A stretch of 40,477 nucleotides of DNA from Xenococcaceae cyanobacterium MO_188.B32 (GCA_030065635.1 JASJDJ010000042.1:1-40477); one strand, 5' to 3'; shown: positions 18,887 to 27,906, counted from the first letter of the stretch. Made by a program: numbers and translations. Notes: generated by a model not told the origin, from the letters alone.

Positions 18887-19897
18887 ATGGGCGATCGATC
18901 TGACTGGACTTTACTTCATGCTAGGGTGCATCGAACTTTACGACAGCGAAATTTGTTACCGAAACAAGCAACTGTTTTAATTGCCATATCTGGAGGACAA
19001 GATTCTCTATGTTTGGGTAAACTTTTATTAGATTTACAGCCAAAATGGTCTTGGCAAATTGCGATCGCTCATTGCGATCATCATTGGAAATCGGATGCAG
19101 GAATAGCAGAACACGTACGGCAAATTGCGAAAAGTTGGCAAATACCCATTTATTTAAAAGAAGCTAAAGCTTTAAAAGAAACCGAAGCAGCAGCTAGGAA
19201 GTGGCGTTATCAAGCTTTAGTAGAAATTGCTCGAGAACGAGACTTTAAGTATATCGTGACAGGACATACGAAAAGCGATCGAGCAGAAACTTTTTTATAT
19301 AATTTAATTCGTGGTGCCGGTGCAGATGGACTGAGTTCATTGAGTTGGCAGCGTTTTCTTACCGAGCAAATTCAGTTAGTACGTCCACTACTGAATGTGT
19401 TGCGACAAGAAACTCTAGAATTTTGTCAACAGTTTCAATTACCTATTTGGTTTGATGCTGTTAATAATAATCAAAAATATGCTCGCAACCGCATTCGTAG
19501 AGATCTAATTCCTTATCTTCAAAATAATTTTAATCCTCAAGTAGAAAACTCTTTAGCACAAACCTCGGAGTTGTTAAGGGCTGACGTAGAATATTTAGAA
19601 GATGAGGCTCAAAAGTTACTAGCACGAGTAGTGAGTTCAGACGATCGGCAACTAAATCGAGTATTACTTCAGAATGTGCCTCTAGCTCTTCAACGTCGAG
19701 TTATTAGGCAATTTTTACCCAAAATTATTGGCAAAAATCCTAATTACGAACAAATAGAAGCAGTAGTTAATCTGATTATTGCTCCCAATAAAAGCCGTAC
19801 CTCTAGCTTACCTGGGAGCGCGATCGCCGAAGTTCGAGGAGATTGGATTGTATGTCAACAAAAATGCCAATCATCCATTTCTGAGAACGGCAATTAA
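18887..19897 (+). CDS. tilS: tRNA(Ile)-lysidine synthase
   Basis: 336 residues. TilS adds lysine to C34 of tRNA-Ile(CAU), letting it read AUA. The N-type ATP pyrophosphatase P-loop SGGQDS is at residues 35-40. IAHCDHHWKSDA, VTGHTKSDRAETFLYNLIRGAG and RNRIRRDLIPYLQ are further family motifs. The length fits the short cyanobacterial form with a reduced C-terminus. Confidence 0.93.
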   Translation: MGDRSDWTLLHARVHRTLRQRNLLPKQATVLIAISGGQDSLCLGKLLLDLQPKWSWQIAIAHCDHHWKSDAGIAEHVRQIAKSWQIPIYLKEAKALKETEAAARKWRYQALVEIARERDFKYIVTGHTKSDRAETFLYNLIRGAGADGLSSLSWQRFLTEQIQLVRPLLNVLRQETLEFCQQFQLPIWFDAVNNNQKYARNRIRRDLIPYLQNNFNPQVENSLAQTSELLRADVEYLEDEAQKLLARVVSSDDRQLNRVLLQNVPLALQRRVIRQFLPKIIGKNPNYEQIEAVVNLIIAPNKSRTSSLPGSAIAEVRGDWIVCQQKCQSSISENGN

Positions 19898-20206
19898 TTA
19901 AATTGTCTAAATTATGTATTTTTATTATTGAGTTAATCTTACGAGACTTTGGGGAACTATATCAATAGCCATAATTACGAATAATTACAGTATATTAGAG
20001 TTGTCTAGAAACAAGAACCAAAATTGACTGAAACTTATATATATAAAGTATTCAGGCTTTTTATTGTTACAAAAGCAGGCGAAGATTGTAGTTAACAGGC
20101 TTCAGCGATTTTTAAAGGTGATTTCCCGACAGGTCTATTAATCTTTCTATTTAATTAATTAGGTGTCAATTGAAAGTTTAGAGTTTAAAGTTTAGAGTTT
20201 AATGTT
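19898..20206. other. Gene-free spacer before the hybrid regulator
   Basis: About 310 bp of AT-rich DNA with no ORF of note and no strong hairpin. The last 40 bp contain two near copies of AAAGTTTAGAGTTT (20173-20202), a short tandem repeat running up to the start codon. The promoter for the downstream regulator must lie here. Confidence 0.4.
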
Positions 20207-21313
20207 ATGTCCAAAACTATTTTAGTTATCGAAGATGAACAATATATTCGGGAAAATATTGTCGAAATGCTCGAGGTGGAAAACTATAATGTGTATGCAG
20301 CAGAGAATGGTAAGGTCGGAGTAGATTTAGCCCAAAAAACTATTCCCGATCTAATTCTGTGTGATGTAATGATGCCAGAATTAGACGGTTATTATGTTCT
20401 CAGCGAATTACGTTCCAATTCTGCTACTCAAACAATTCCTTTAATTTTTCTAACAGCTAAAACCACCAGAGAAGATATGAGGCTGGGGATGGATTTGGGA
20501 GCAGATGATTACCTGACTAAGCCTTTTACCAGAGATGAATTATTGGGAACGGTTACAACACGGATAATAAAGCAGGTAGCAGTTGAAAGGAAAACTCAGG
20601 AAAAACTAGATAAGCTACGTAATTCTATTTCTCAGTCTCTTCCTCAAGAATTTCGGATTCCTCTCAATGGTATTATCAGTTTGTCTCAATTTTTGAGAGA
20701 AGAATTTGACACTATAGATAAAGAAGAAGCATTAGAATTACTAGAAGAAATATATTTTTCTGGACAACGTTTGCATAGACTAACTCAAAACTTTTTACTC
20801 TATGCCAAATTAGTGCAAATACAGAGTCATCCAAGAAGATTTAAAATGTTGCAAGAGCTTAAAGAAGAAGCTCAAACCGAAGAAATAATTGCAGCAATTG
20901 CCCGAGAAAAAGCCAAAGAACTCAAGCGAAAAGATGATTTACGTCTAGATTTGTGTTCTGCATCAGTATCTATTTCTTTGTCCAAAATCAAGAAAATTAC
21001 TGAAGAGATAATTGATAATGCTTTCAAGTTTTCTCAAGCTGGCACTCTTGTTAAAGTTGAAACTAGACATGATAATAATACTTTTCATTTAGTAATTACC
21101 GATCGCGGACGAGGAATGACAACAGCCCAAATCAATCAGTTGGGTGCTTATCTCCAGTTTGAACGTCATATTTACGAACAACAAGGTTCTGGATTGGGAT
21201 TAACTATTGCCAAGCTGATGATAGAACTTCATGGTGGGACTATGTCGATCGAAAGCACTCCAGGTAAATATACTTCCATACATATTACGCTTCCTAGTAA
21301 ACCAACAAATTAA
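20207..21313 (+). CDS. Receiver plus histidine-kinase-like hybrid lacking the H-box His
   Basis: 368 residues. The receiver domain spans residues 4-120, with acidic pocket E9/D10, phospho-acceptor D53 (LILCDVMMPELDG) and Lys in LTKPF. A linker and a HisKA-like helix pair follow, where the H-box reads SLPQEFRIPLNGI: Gln147 (codon CAA) stands where His is expected. The HATPase domain looks intact: N box EEIIDNAFKFS, G1 DRGRGM, G2 GSGLGLTIAK. It has no membrane segment. It may be a pseudokinase or may phosphorylate another protein in trans. The receiver-first order is common in cyanobacterial signalling. Confidence 0.85.
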   Translation: MSKTILVIEDEQYIRENIVEMLEVENYNVYAAENGKVGVDLAQKTIPDLILCDVMMPELDGYYVLSELRSNSATQTIPLIFLTAKTTREDMRLGMDLGADDYLTKPFTRDELLGTVTTRIIKQVAVERKTQEKLDKLRNSISQSLPQEFRIPLNGIISLSQFLREEFDTIDKEEALELLEEIYFSGQRLHRLTQNFLLYAKLVQIQSHPRRFKMLQELKEEAQTEEIIAAIAREKAKELKRKDDLRLDLCSASVSISLSKIKKITEEIIDNAFKFSQAGTLVKVETRHDNNTFHLVITDRGRGMTTAQINQLGAYLQFERHIYEQQGSGLGLTIAKLMIELHGGTMSIESTPGKYTSIHITLPSKPTN

Positions 21314-21317
21314 AAAA

Positions 21318-22187
21318 TTAAAGTTTTAAATATGCCCGCAGAGATTCCCGCATCTTATCGATAGGTACTGGTTGTTGTAACCAAATTTGTAAAGCGGATG
21401 CACCCTGTTGTACTAACATTTCTAATCCATCGATCGCCATAGCACCTTGTGCCTTTGCCAATTTAAGAAACTGAGTTGGATTAGGAGTATAAATTAGATC
21501 GTAAGCGATCGCCTCTGAGGGTAATTGTTGCATTAAGCTAGCATCTACAGGAGAATTTTCAATCTGAGGAGACATACCCACAGGAGTAGTATTAACTAAC
21601 AATTGAGTACTAGGAATTAAATGTATTAATTCTGACCAGAGATGAGTCTGGAGAATCGAGCTTATGTTCGGACTATTTTGCCAACTTTGACTAAATTCGT
21701 TTAATTTATGCCGATCGCGCCCCACAACATAAATTTGAGGACAGCCCAATTCAACTAAGCCAGTAACCACTGCTCTTGCTGCACCCCCATTGCCCAAAAT
21801 TACTGGAGTTATCTTACTCCAATCGCGAGATAGAGTTTGGAGTGGGGCAATAAATCCTTCTACATCAGTATTAGTTCCTTTCCAACCTGTATTTGTACGC
21901 CATACGGTATTAACTGCACCCACCATTTGCGCTGTAGGAGTTATTTCCGCAAGATAGGGAATAATTGCTTGTTTGTGAGGAATAGTAATATTAAAACCCA
22001 CTAAAGAAATTGCCTCAAATCCCGCCATTGCTTTGGCTAAATTTTCTTGAGTAACGGGTAGAGGGATATAAACATAATCCAATCCTAACTCTTCAATAGC
22101 ACGATTGTGCATGAGGGGCGAAAGAGAATGCTTAACGGGATCGCCTATTACGCCTAGTAGTTTGGTAGTACCTGTAATTAATGACAT
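21318..22187 (-). CDS. aroE: Shikimate dehydrogenase
   Basis: 289 residues. NADP-dependent reduction of 3-dehydroshikimate to shikimate, for aromatic amino acids and quinones. The substrate-binding start GDPVKHSLSPLMHN, catalytic Lys region FNITIPHKQAI, NADP loop GNGGAARAV and VNTTPVGMSP are all present. The C-terminal GLEMLVQQGASALQIW completes the family pattern. It converges with the hybrid regulator gene. Confidence 0.95.
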   Translation of the reverse strand: MSLITGTTKLLGVIGDPVKHSLSPLMHNRAIEELGLDYVYIPLPVTQENLAKAMAGFEAISLVGFNITIPHKQAIIPYLAEITPTAQMVGAVNTVWRTNTGWKGTNTDVEGFIAPLQTLSRDWSKITPVILGNGGAARAVVTGLVELGCPQIYVVGRDRHKLNEFSQSWQNSPNISSILQTHLWSELIHLIPSTQLLVNTTPVGMSPQIENSPVDASLMQQLPSEAIAYDLIYTPNPTQFLKLAKAQGAMAIDGLEMLVQQGASALQIWLQQPVPIDKMRESLRAYLKL

Positions 22188-22194
22188 CAGACTT

Positions 22195-22290
22195 CAGCAA
22201 ACAGTTATCAGTCAACAGTAAACAGTTATCACCTTATCAGTCAACAGTTATCAGTGCTTGCTACTAACTACTAACTACTCCCCACTCCCT
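22195..22290. repeat. Short tandem repeats between ftsI and aroE
   Basis: CAGTTATCAGTCAACAGT-type units occur two to three times at about 22200-22255, followed by ACTAACTACTAACTACT. This is low-complexity spacer DNA of a kind seen in many cyanobacterial genomes. The second half overlaps the last codons of ftsI. Confidence 0.55.
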
Positions 22291-24176
22291 TTCTCAAAAG
22301 GAGGAATCCCTTCGATCGCGATTAAAGATTCAATTACCGAACCTACGATAGGTGCAGCCACAGTCGAGCCATAGGTATGTTCTCCTTTAGGTTCATCTAC
22401 CACTGCTAAGACGGCATAACGGGGAGATTCTACGGGAAAAATACCCACAAAACTAGTAATCTTAGCTGTTGCATCATAACCGCTACTACCCCCACTAACT
22501 TTCTGTGCTGTTCCTGTTTTGCCTGCAATGCGATAGCCAGGGACTTTAGAAGCTTGACCGCTACCCTCTTCTACTACTGTTTCCATCATTTCCAGAACAG
22601 AGTGGGTGGTTTGGGGGGAAAAAACTTGCTTGCTTTCAAAAGAAGGCTGCCAGTGAAGATAACCGTTAAAATCTACTAATCCTTTGACTACATGAGGTGT
22701 AACTAATTTTCCTCCATTGGCGATCGCGCTATGCAACTGAATTAATTTTAGGGGAGTGAGGGAAAAACCTTGACCAAAAGAAGTAGTAGCAGCTTCGATT
22801 GATTTGACAGTGAATTCGATTTCGTTTTTTAGATGTCCTGGGGCATAGCCGGGGAGATCGAATTCTAGCTTTTCTTCTAATCCTAATTTTTGCAAGCGAT
22901 GATAATAATCACGGCGATCCATGCGGTTGATGATTTTAATCATGCCTACATTGCTAGAGCGTTGGAGAATTTCTGCTAGAGTTAGAGTACCGTGGGCTCC
23001 TTTGGTGGCGTAGTCATGGTTGCGAATTTCCCACCCGTCAATCTTAATTTTACCTGTATCTTCAAATACATCGCTTGGTTTAATTACCCCCGCATCTAGA
23101 GCGATCGCTACATTAATGGGTTTGAAGGTAGAACCTGGTTCGTAAAGATCGGTAATTGCCCAATTTTTAAATAGTTCGACACTATATTTCTCGTAAAAAT
23201 TAGGATTGTAAGTAGGCTCATTAACTAAAGCAGCGATCGAACCATCCCTTACATCCATTACTATGACTGCGCCTCTTTTAGCTTTATACTGTTCCATTTT
23301 CTCTTTTAGGGCAGCACGCGCAGCTTGTTGCAAGCGCAAATCGATAGTTAACTGTAAACTTAAGTCGTCAAATTTAAGCATTTTTTTGACGTTTTTTAAT
23401 TCTCCTGGATAAAAAATCGATTGATTTTTCTTTTGGAAAATCATAAAACTGCGCTTCAATAACCAACTTAATTCAGGTCGTTCTAGTAATTTTTGCTGAG
23501 TGTATTCAACTCCTGCTTGGGGACGACGTTGGCGATCGCGATTGACGTAACCAACCACTTCCGCACTTACTTCTTCGTAGGGGTAAAAGCGAGAATAATT
23601 TTGCGTTAAGTCTAAACCATCTATTCTCAACTTCTCAATTTTTTCTTTGACGGACTCTGGTAAATTTTTAGCTATGGGAATCCCTCGATCTCGCTGACTG
23701 AAATGCTTGAGTAATTCTTCTGAAGTTTTATTCTCCAAAATTTCTGCTAGTTTCTCGGCAACCTGTTCGGGAGGAACTTTATCTAAATTTCTTTTGAATA
23801 AATAAGGGTGAGCATATAATTCATAGGTGATGCGATCTACAGCTAAAACATTTCTTTGGCGATCGACAATCTGACGGCGAGGCATATAAAAACGCAACTT
23901 AGTCGATTGTTGATCGCGGGCAATTTGTTTGAGAGTTTTGCCTTCCGGTGCTTGTTTATAGGTAATTGTGGGATTGACAATCTGTAAATAATACAACCTA
24001 CCTGCCAATCCTAAAGCCGACAGAACCAGCATTCCCCATACTAATAAAAGTCTACTCAAAAATGTTTTTTTAGCTGGTATTTGTTTGGGAGCAGAATTTT
24101 TTCTCTGGGAGCGATCGTTTACGGAAGAATGATATTTGCTTTTACGTAACGACTTTCTTAGTTGGGGTTTTGTCAT
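22275..24176 (-). CDS. ftsI: Septal peptidoglycan transpeptidase, FtsI/PBP class B
   Basis: 633 residues. A basic cytoplasmic tail (residues 1-37), a membrane anchor near 38-62 (LLLVWGMLVLSALGLAGRLYYLQI), a PBP dimer domain and the transpeptidase follow in order. Active-site motifs are GSTFKP (near residue 348), SSN in QRSSNVGM, and KTGTAQK (near 552). It cross-links peptidoglycan at division. The FtsL-like gene lies 60 bp upstream on the same strand, which supports FtsI rather than an elongation PBP2. Confidence 0.9.
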   Translation of the reverse strand: MTKPQLRKSLRKSKYHSSVNDRSQRKNSAPKQIPAKKTFLSRLLLVWGMLVLSALGLAGRLYYLQIVNPTITYKQAPEGKTLKQIARDQQSTKLRFYMPRRQIVDRQRNVLAVDRITYELYAHPYLFKRNLDKVPPEQVAEKLAEILENKTSEELLKHFSQRDRGIPIAKNLPESVKEKIEKLRIDGLDLTQNYSRFYPYEEVSAEVVGYVNRDRQRRPQAGVEYTQQKLLERPELSWLLKRSFMIFQKKNQSIFYPGELKNVKKMLKFDDLSLQLTIDLRLQQAARAALKEKMEQYKAKRGAVIVMDVRDGSIAALVNEPTYNPNFYEKYSVELFKNWAITDLYEPGSTFKPINVAIALDAGVIKPSDVFEDTGKIKIDGWEIRNHDYATKGAHGTLTLAEILQRSSNVGMIKIINRMDRRDYYHRLQKLGLEEKLEFDLPGYAPGHLKNEIEFTVKSIEAATTSFGQGFSLTPLKLIQLHSAIANGGKLVTPHVVKGLVDFNGYLHWQPSFESKQVFSPQTTHSVLEMMETVVEEGSGQASKVPGYRIAGKTGTAQKVSGGSSGYDATAKITSFVGIFPVESPRYAVLAVVDEPKGEHTYGSTVAAPIVGSVIESLIAIEGIPPFEKGSGE

Positions 24177-24236
24177 GTCAGTAACTTGCTACTCGCTACT
24201 TAATTTAGCCGATATTAATCGTACTCATGCAAGATA

Positions 24237-24800
24237 CTAATATCCCATTGGCATATTTTTCAGGGAAGTTTCCCTCAGATCTTCCTCAAGATTGGTTTGC
24301 TTAGGCTGGGATGGAGGAGCTTGAGGAATAAAAATAGTATTATTTGAGGTAATTAAAGCAAGATTACTATCTTTTTCTTGAGCTTGTTGAGCTAGTTTAT
24401 GTTTTAGTGATTCATTAGCAGCTACTAGTTGACGTTCTTGGCGTTGAAGCGTCTCTAAATCTTGGTATTTTTTACTCCAAAGTTCGGGAATACGAACTGT
24501 AGAGACATAAACTGCAATACTGCTAGCTATAAGAATCAAAGCTAAACCCAAAGAACTTTTTTGCACTAGTAGAAGAACTTTTAATTTAGCTGGCAGAGGT
24601 TGAACTTGAGGAAATTGAAATGTTTGGGGGCTCGATCGCTGGAGAGCGCGATCGCTAGACTGAGGAAAAGACCCGTCCTTGGACTGAGATTGTCGGGCTT
24701 TACTGCTTAAACTATTTTTTCTGTATCTGGTTCGTCTGGAAGAATAATGCTTAGAGGGAATGGAGTAATCATCGATAGATGGCTTGGGTAAAGCAGACAT
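24237..24800 (-). CDS. FtsL-like bitopic division protein candidate
   Basis: 187 residues. The N-terminal ~85 residues are polar and Ser/Gln/Lys-rich, probably disordered and cytoplasmic. One membrane helix follows near 88-112 (VQKSSLGLALILIASSIAVYV), then a coiled coil (YQDLETLQRQERQLVAANESLKHKL) and a Pro-rich tail. This topology and the position directly upstream of ftsI match FtsL/DivIC. FtsL is too divergent to confirm by sequence alone. The N-terminal extension is longer than in E. coli FtsL. Confidence 0.6.
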   Translation of the reverse strand: MSALPKPSIDDYSIPSKHYSSRRTRYRKNSLSSKARQSQSKDGSFPQSSDRALQRSSPQTFQFPQVQPLPAKLKVLLLVQKSSLGLALILIASSIAVYVSTVRIPELWSKKYQDLETLQRQERQLVAANESLKHKLAQQAQEKDSNLALITSNNTIFIPQAPPSQPKQTNLEEDLRETSLKNMPMGY

Positions 24801-25274
24801 AATATCCGATCGTCTTTCCTATGGCAGTTATCGGGCGAATTATAACTTTACTCTATAGGGTATTGCCACTTATTATTCTTATTTATTAATATTTAGTTTA
24901 TTTTTAAGTACACGAAAAGTTATACTTTTTATTTATAATTCATACTTAATTCAGGTATAGATCACTATTTTTTTAAATAGTATATATACATAGAAATAAG
25001 CAGCAATACTCGATCTTTACTGCTTTACCATGGCTCAAAATCCGTATAATAAGCTAGTAATTCTCCAAGCTTAAGTTAAAAAATAGACATTTATACTAAT
25101 TTCTATTTAATAAGATCGAGGTTAACTTAATGAAGAATATATGTTATTTACCCCATCCAAAGTTATCTGAATCTTAAACAAGAAATTTTTGATTTAAGAT
25201 TCGAGCTTCTATATCCCCTTTATCAAAAAATTCCTATATCAAAACGATGTAGGAATCTTTCATGTTTAACCAGA
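24801..25274. other. Gene-free spacer with inverted repeats
   Basis: 474 bp, very AT-rich. It must contain the promoter of the FtsL-like/ftsI pair. GAATCTTAAA at 25169-25178 pairs with TTTAAGATTC at 25193-25202, a perfect 10-bp hairpin. The terminator of the MotAB-like operon follows at 25224-25257. A 15-codon frame at 25131 is too short to support as a gene. Confidence 0.5.
25224..25257 (-). terminator. Intrinsic terminator of the MotAB-like operon
   Basis: On the minus strand ATTCCTA (25256-25250) pairs with TAGGAAT (25236-25230), followed directly by a T-run (complement of A at 25225-25230). It lies about 20 bp beyond the stop codon of the MotB-like gene. Confidence 0.7.
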
Positions 25275-26183
25275 TTATCTAATAGTTTCTGCTTCTCCTA
25301 AGGGAGAAAAACGAATTTCAATTCTTCTTCTACTAGCATCAGGTTTACGACTAACAGTAGAAAATTCACCAGAAGGTAAAAGTAATTGAGCAGCAGAATA
25401 AGCTCTAAACTGAACTCCTTGTAACCGTCCCTGTTGTTGTATTGATTGTAATTGTTTTAATACTTCTAAGGCTCGCATCAGTCCTAGATCGGCATTAGAA
25501 CCGGCACGAAGACTATTGATGGGACGATCGCCATTAGCGACAGGCTCTAATTGTCTATCTAAATTACTAGTACTATTAGCATTAACTTGACCATCTGTAT
25601 GACCGATAATTTCTACTACGTAAAGGTTTCTAGTTTGACTAATTTCTTCAATTCGTTTAACTAAGTCTTCAGTAATATATTCTTCTAAACCTGATGGTAA
25701 CTCTGCACTACCAGAAGCAAATTGATATTCTCCTGAGTCTTGAATTACTACTACAGGAGGAGCAGATTTTAAACGTTTTATATCCGATTCTAAGATATTT
25801 ACTCTACTATTACTCTTCTGTATTTGTGATTCTAAAAATTTCACTCTATTATGACTTCTTTGTAATAATCTTTTATTACGATTCAATAGTAGTTCCAGTC
25901 GAGATGAACCTTGTTTTAATTGTCTAACTATATCGGTACTTTCTCCTAATTCATTTTCCAAGGTTGCTAATTGACTTTGTAGTAATTGTACTTGTTGTTC
26001 GCTTTCACTCAAATTCGATTCACTTTCTTCAAAAGCTGATTTAAGAAATAAAGATTTAAATAATGCTAGTAATAAAAATAGGCTGATAATCATAAACGCA
26101 TTAGCCATTAGATCGGTAAAAGATGGCCATACATTTATTTCTTCTATTAATTCTTGACTGCGTCGCTGTCTCTGTTTACGCAT
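25275..26183 (-). CDS. MotB/OmpA-like stator protein (ZorB-like)
   Basis: 302 residues. A short basic cytoplasmic tail leads to a single helix near residues 20-47, INVWPSFTDLMANAFMII then SLFLLLALF. The Asp in FTDLM sits where the proton-carrying Asp of MotB/ZorB helices lies. A long coiled coil follows at ~50-135 (SESEQQVQLLQSQLATLENEL). The C-terminal OmpA-like peptidoglycan-binding domain spans ~150-295, with IIGHTDGQ and SRRRIEIRF. It is 19 bp downstream of the MotA-like gene and ends at its own terminator, so the two form an operon. An ion-driven channel anchored to the wall is a safe inference; what it drives is unknown. Confidence 0.8.
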   Translation of the reverse strand: MRKQRQRRSQELIEEINVWPSFTDLMANAFMIISLFLLLALFKSLFLKSAFEESESNLSESEQQVQLLQSQLATLENELGESTDIVRQLKQGSSRLELLLNRNKRLLQRSHNRVKFLESQIQKSNSRVNILESDIKRLKSAPPVVVIQDSGEYQFASGSAELPSGLEEYITEDLVKRIEEISQTRNLYVVEIIGHTDGQVNANSTSNLDRQLEPVANGDRPINSLRAGSNADLGLMRALEVLKQLQSIQQQGRLQGVQFRAYSAAQLLLPSGEFSTVSRKPDASRRRIEIRFSPLGEAETIR

Positions 26184-26202
26184 CTTGATATATTCTAATT
26201 AA

Positions 26203-27303
26203 TTAAATTGACTGGATTCTTTCTACAAGCTTAGCTAATTCTTGCTGAATTTCTCTTAAACTAGCTACTTCAACTACATTTTTTTGTTGGTTTGATTCTA
26301 ATAAAGTGTTGTATTGCTCGTGAATACTATTAATTTTTTGATGAACATTTAATAGTTGTCGAGCTATAGTTTGCATCGAATCTAAACTATGTTCAAAAGA
26401 TTGAGTTGATTTCTGTAATACCAAAGAAGATTGAGAAAACTGATTTTGAGCAATAGATAAATCGGTAGTGGCAGAAGACAATTTTTCGGGGAAACGACTA
26501 TGTTCTATTGTATTAGCAGCTTGTTGAAATATATAAGCACTTTTTTCAATTCTGGCAAAAGCATTATTAATAGATTCTTCAACTGTATCGCCTAACCTGT
26601 AGAGCATATTACTAAAGTCTTGGTTCAAGCGATCGAGTGCTTTTTCCATAGGGTGAGGAGATTTTATTTGGGCTAAATAAACATGATCGACATAGTCTTC
26701 TAGTAAACTAAGTAACTCTAATTTAGCTAACTTGGCATTCCAAATAGTATTAATTACTACAAGTAAAGCACTACAAGCGATCGCAATTAAACTAGTAATA
26801 AAAGCGATCCCCATTCCTTGTAATGGTTTGTTTAATTGTTCTACTAAACTACGGACATCATTAATATCAACTTGGGTAATAGTTTGACTGAGATTAGTCA
26901 GATTGATGGTAATCCCTAAAAAAGTACCTAGTAGCCCAAAAGAAAGGAGGAGATTGGGTAAAATACGACAAAAATCAATAATTGATTCACAGTTGAAACT
27001 TTTTCCAGCCAATTTGTATTTTTCTTGACTGTATACTCCGTCAATAATTACTCCTGTATTAATTTGTTCTACGTTAGCATTATTTTCTTGAATTCTTTGA
27101 TTTAATTTGTTGATAATTGCCGGATATTCTTCTTGTTGATGACCTCTCAACAATTTATTAATGACGTAATTGAGTTTATTTAAATGTTGATAAACACTAT
27201 AGCGTAGTAAAATTGTCAATATCGTTGGTATAATAACCAGAATTATGGTTAAGAAAATTAGAAAAGGAGGTAATAAAGCGAGCGTATTAAATATTTGTTG
27301 CAT
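26203..27303 (-). CDS. MotA/ExbB-like channel protein with coiled-coil tail (ZorA-like)
   Basis: 366 residues. One helix near 10-33, a cytoplasmic loop, then paired helices near 113-135 (NLLLSFGLLGTFLGITINL) and 165-190 (GMGIAFITSLIAIACSALLVV). The GLLGTFLGI string and topology are those of the MotA/TolQ/ExbB proton channel family. A cytoplasmic tail of about 170 residues is rich in heptads (LDRLNQDFSNMLYRLGD, LREIQQELAKLVERI). Long tails mark ZorA, though this one is much shorter than in described Zorya systems. Partner of the downstream MotB-like protein. It could also be an ExbB-type energiser, but the OmpA-domain partner argues against TonB use. Confidence 0.78.
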   Translation of the reverse strand: MQQIFNTLALLPPFLIFLTIILVIIPTILTILLRYSVYQHLNKLNYVINKLLRGHQQEEYPAIINKLNQRIQENNANVEQINTGVIIDGVYSQEKYKLAGKSFNCESIIDFCRILPNLLLSFGLLGTFLGITINLTNLSQTITQVDINDVRSLVEQLNKPLQGMGIAFITSLIAIACSALLVVINTIWNAKLAKLELLSLLEDYVDHVYLAQIKSPHPMEKALDRLNQDFSNMLYRLGDTVEESINNAFARIEKSAYIFQQAANTIEHSRFPEKLSSATTDLSIAQNQFSQSSLVLQKSTQSFEHSLDSMQTIARQLLNVHQKINSIHEQYNTLLESNQQKNVVEVASLREIQQELAKLVERIQSI

Positions 27304-27690
27304 ATTTTTAAGTTCCTCTTCAGGATTTTACGATTAGTTGTTAATGTTTTCTCTTTCTAGCTTACCTCTACAAAATGTTAGCTTAGTTACTGCTTGTCAC
27401 TATAAACCCCCTTGCTTGACTGGATTGATTGATTATTTACAGACCTATTTTGCTCGGACAAGTATCTTGAAAAAAAAGTTTCTCAGCTATCGAAGAGAAC
27501 GAGTTCATAGCAGAAGCTTGGGATATGAAGAAATAAGAACGGAGCAAGCCACTATTAGTAAGTGATTTTTTTAAAATCGTCAAGTAATTAGGTATCCAAA
27601 CTTAGAGGGTGTAAGCCAATATTGCCCAAAATCGCGATCGCGCTTTTCCCTTACTATTTGTTTTGACGGTTATATAGCCGTACAAAGTTA
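27304..27690. other. Spacer upstream of the MotA-like gene
   Basis: This stretch precedes the leftward MotAB-like operon and must hold its promoter. A 75-codon plus-strand frame at 27338-27565 has no recognisable composition or ribosome-binding site, and I do not accept it as a gene. HIP1-type sites occur near 27634. Confidence 0.35.
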
Positions 27691-27699
27691 GATTAGGAC

Positions 27700-27875
27700 A
27701 TATAGGTTATTGGCTCGAAAGTAGCCCTTCGGGTTCACCATTTGACGGCACTCATTACTCGGATGCAAGCTCCGAGTCCGTGCCTCCTCATGGGGGAGAC
27801 CACGCCAGTTCCTACAACGGAGGAAACCTCCGCAACGGACTGGCTCCCCAAGACCGCAATGGTTCACAATTAGCA
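27700..27875. repeat. Dispersed mosaic repeat, copy 2 (inverted, with insertions)
   Basis: Read on the minus strand, this carries GTGAACCATTGCGGTCTTGG, later CTCCCCCATGAG and finally TGGTGAACCCGAAGGGC. These are the same blocks as at 10-105 but separated by extra segments with their own inverted repeats, such as GGAGGTTTCCTCC. It is non-coding. The shared ends with variable interior suggest a modular non-autonomous element. Confidence 0.6.
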
Positions 27876-27906
27876 ATTAGCAATTAGCAATTAGCAATTA
27901 GCAATT
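27868..27906. repeat. 7-bp short tandem repeat (CAATTAG)
   Basis: Five and a half head-to-tail copies of the heptamer CAATTAG/AATTAGC. Heptanucleotide STRR arrays are a known feature of cyanobacterial genomes. Directly abuts mosaic repeat copy 2. Confidence 0.85.

Noticed and set aside
25275-27303. A complete Zorya defence system
   Set aside because: Only ZorA/ZorB-like genes are present; no ZorC, ZorD or ZorE candidate is encoded in the window.
27338-27565. 75-codon plus-strand frame upstream of the MotA-like gene
   Set aside because: Composition is not protein-like, no ribosome-binding site, and it lies in the probable promoter region of the divergent operon.
27868-27906. CRISPR-like regular repeat
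   Set aside because: The units are 7 bp and contiguous, with no spacers; this is a short tandem repeat. No CRISPR array was seen in the window.
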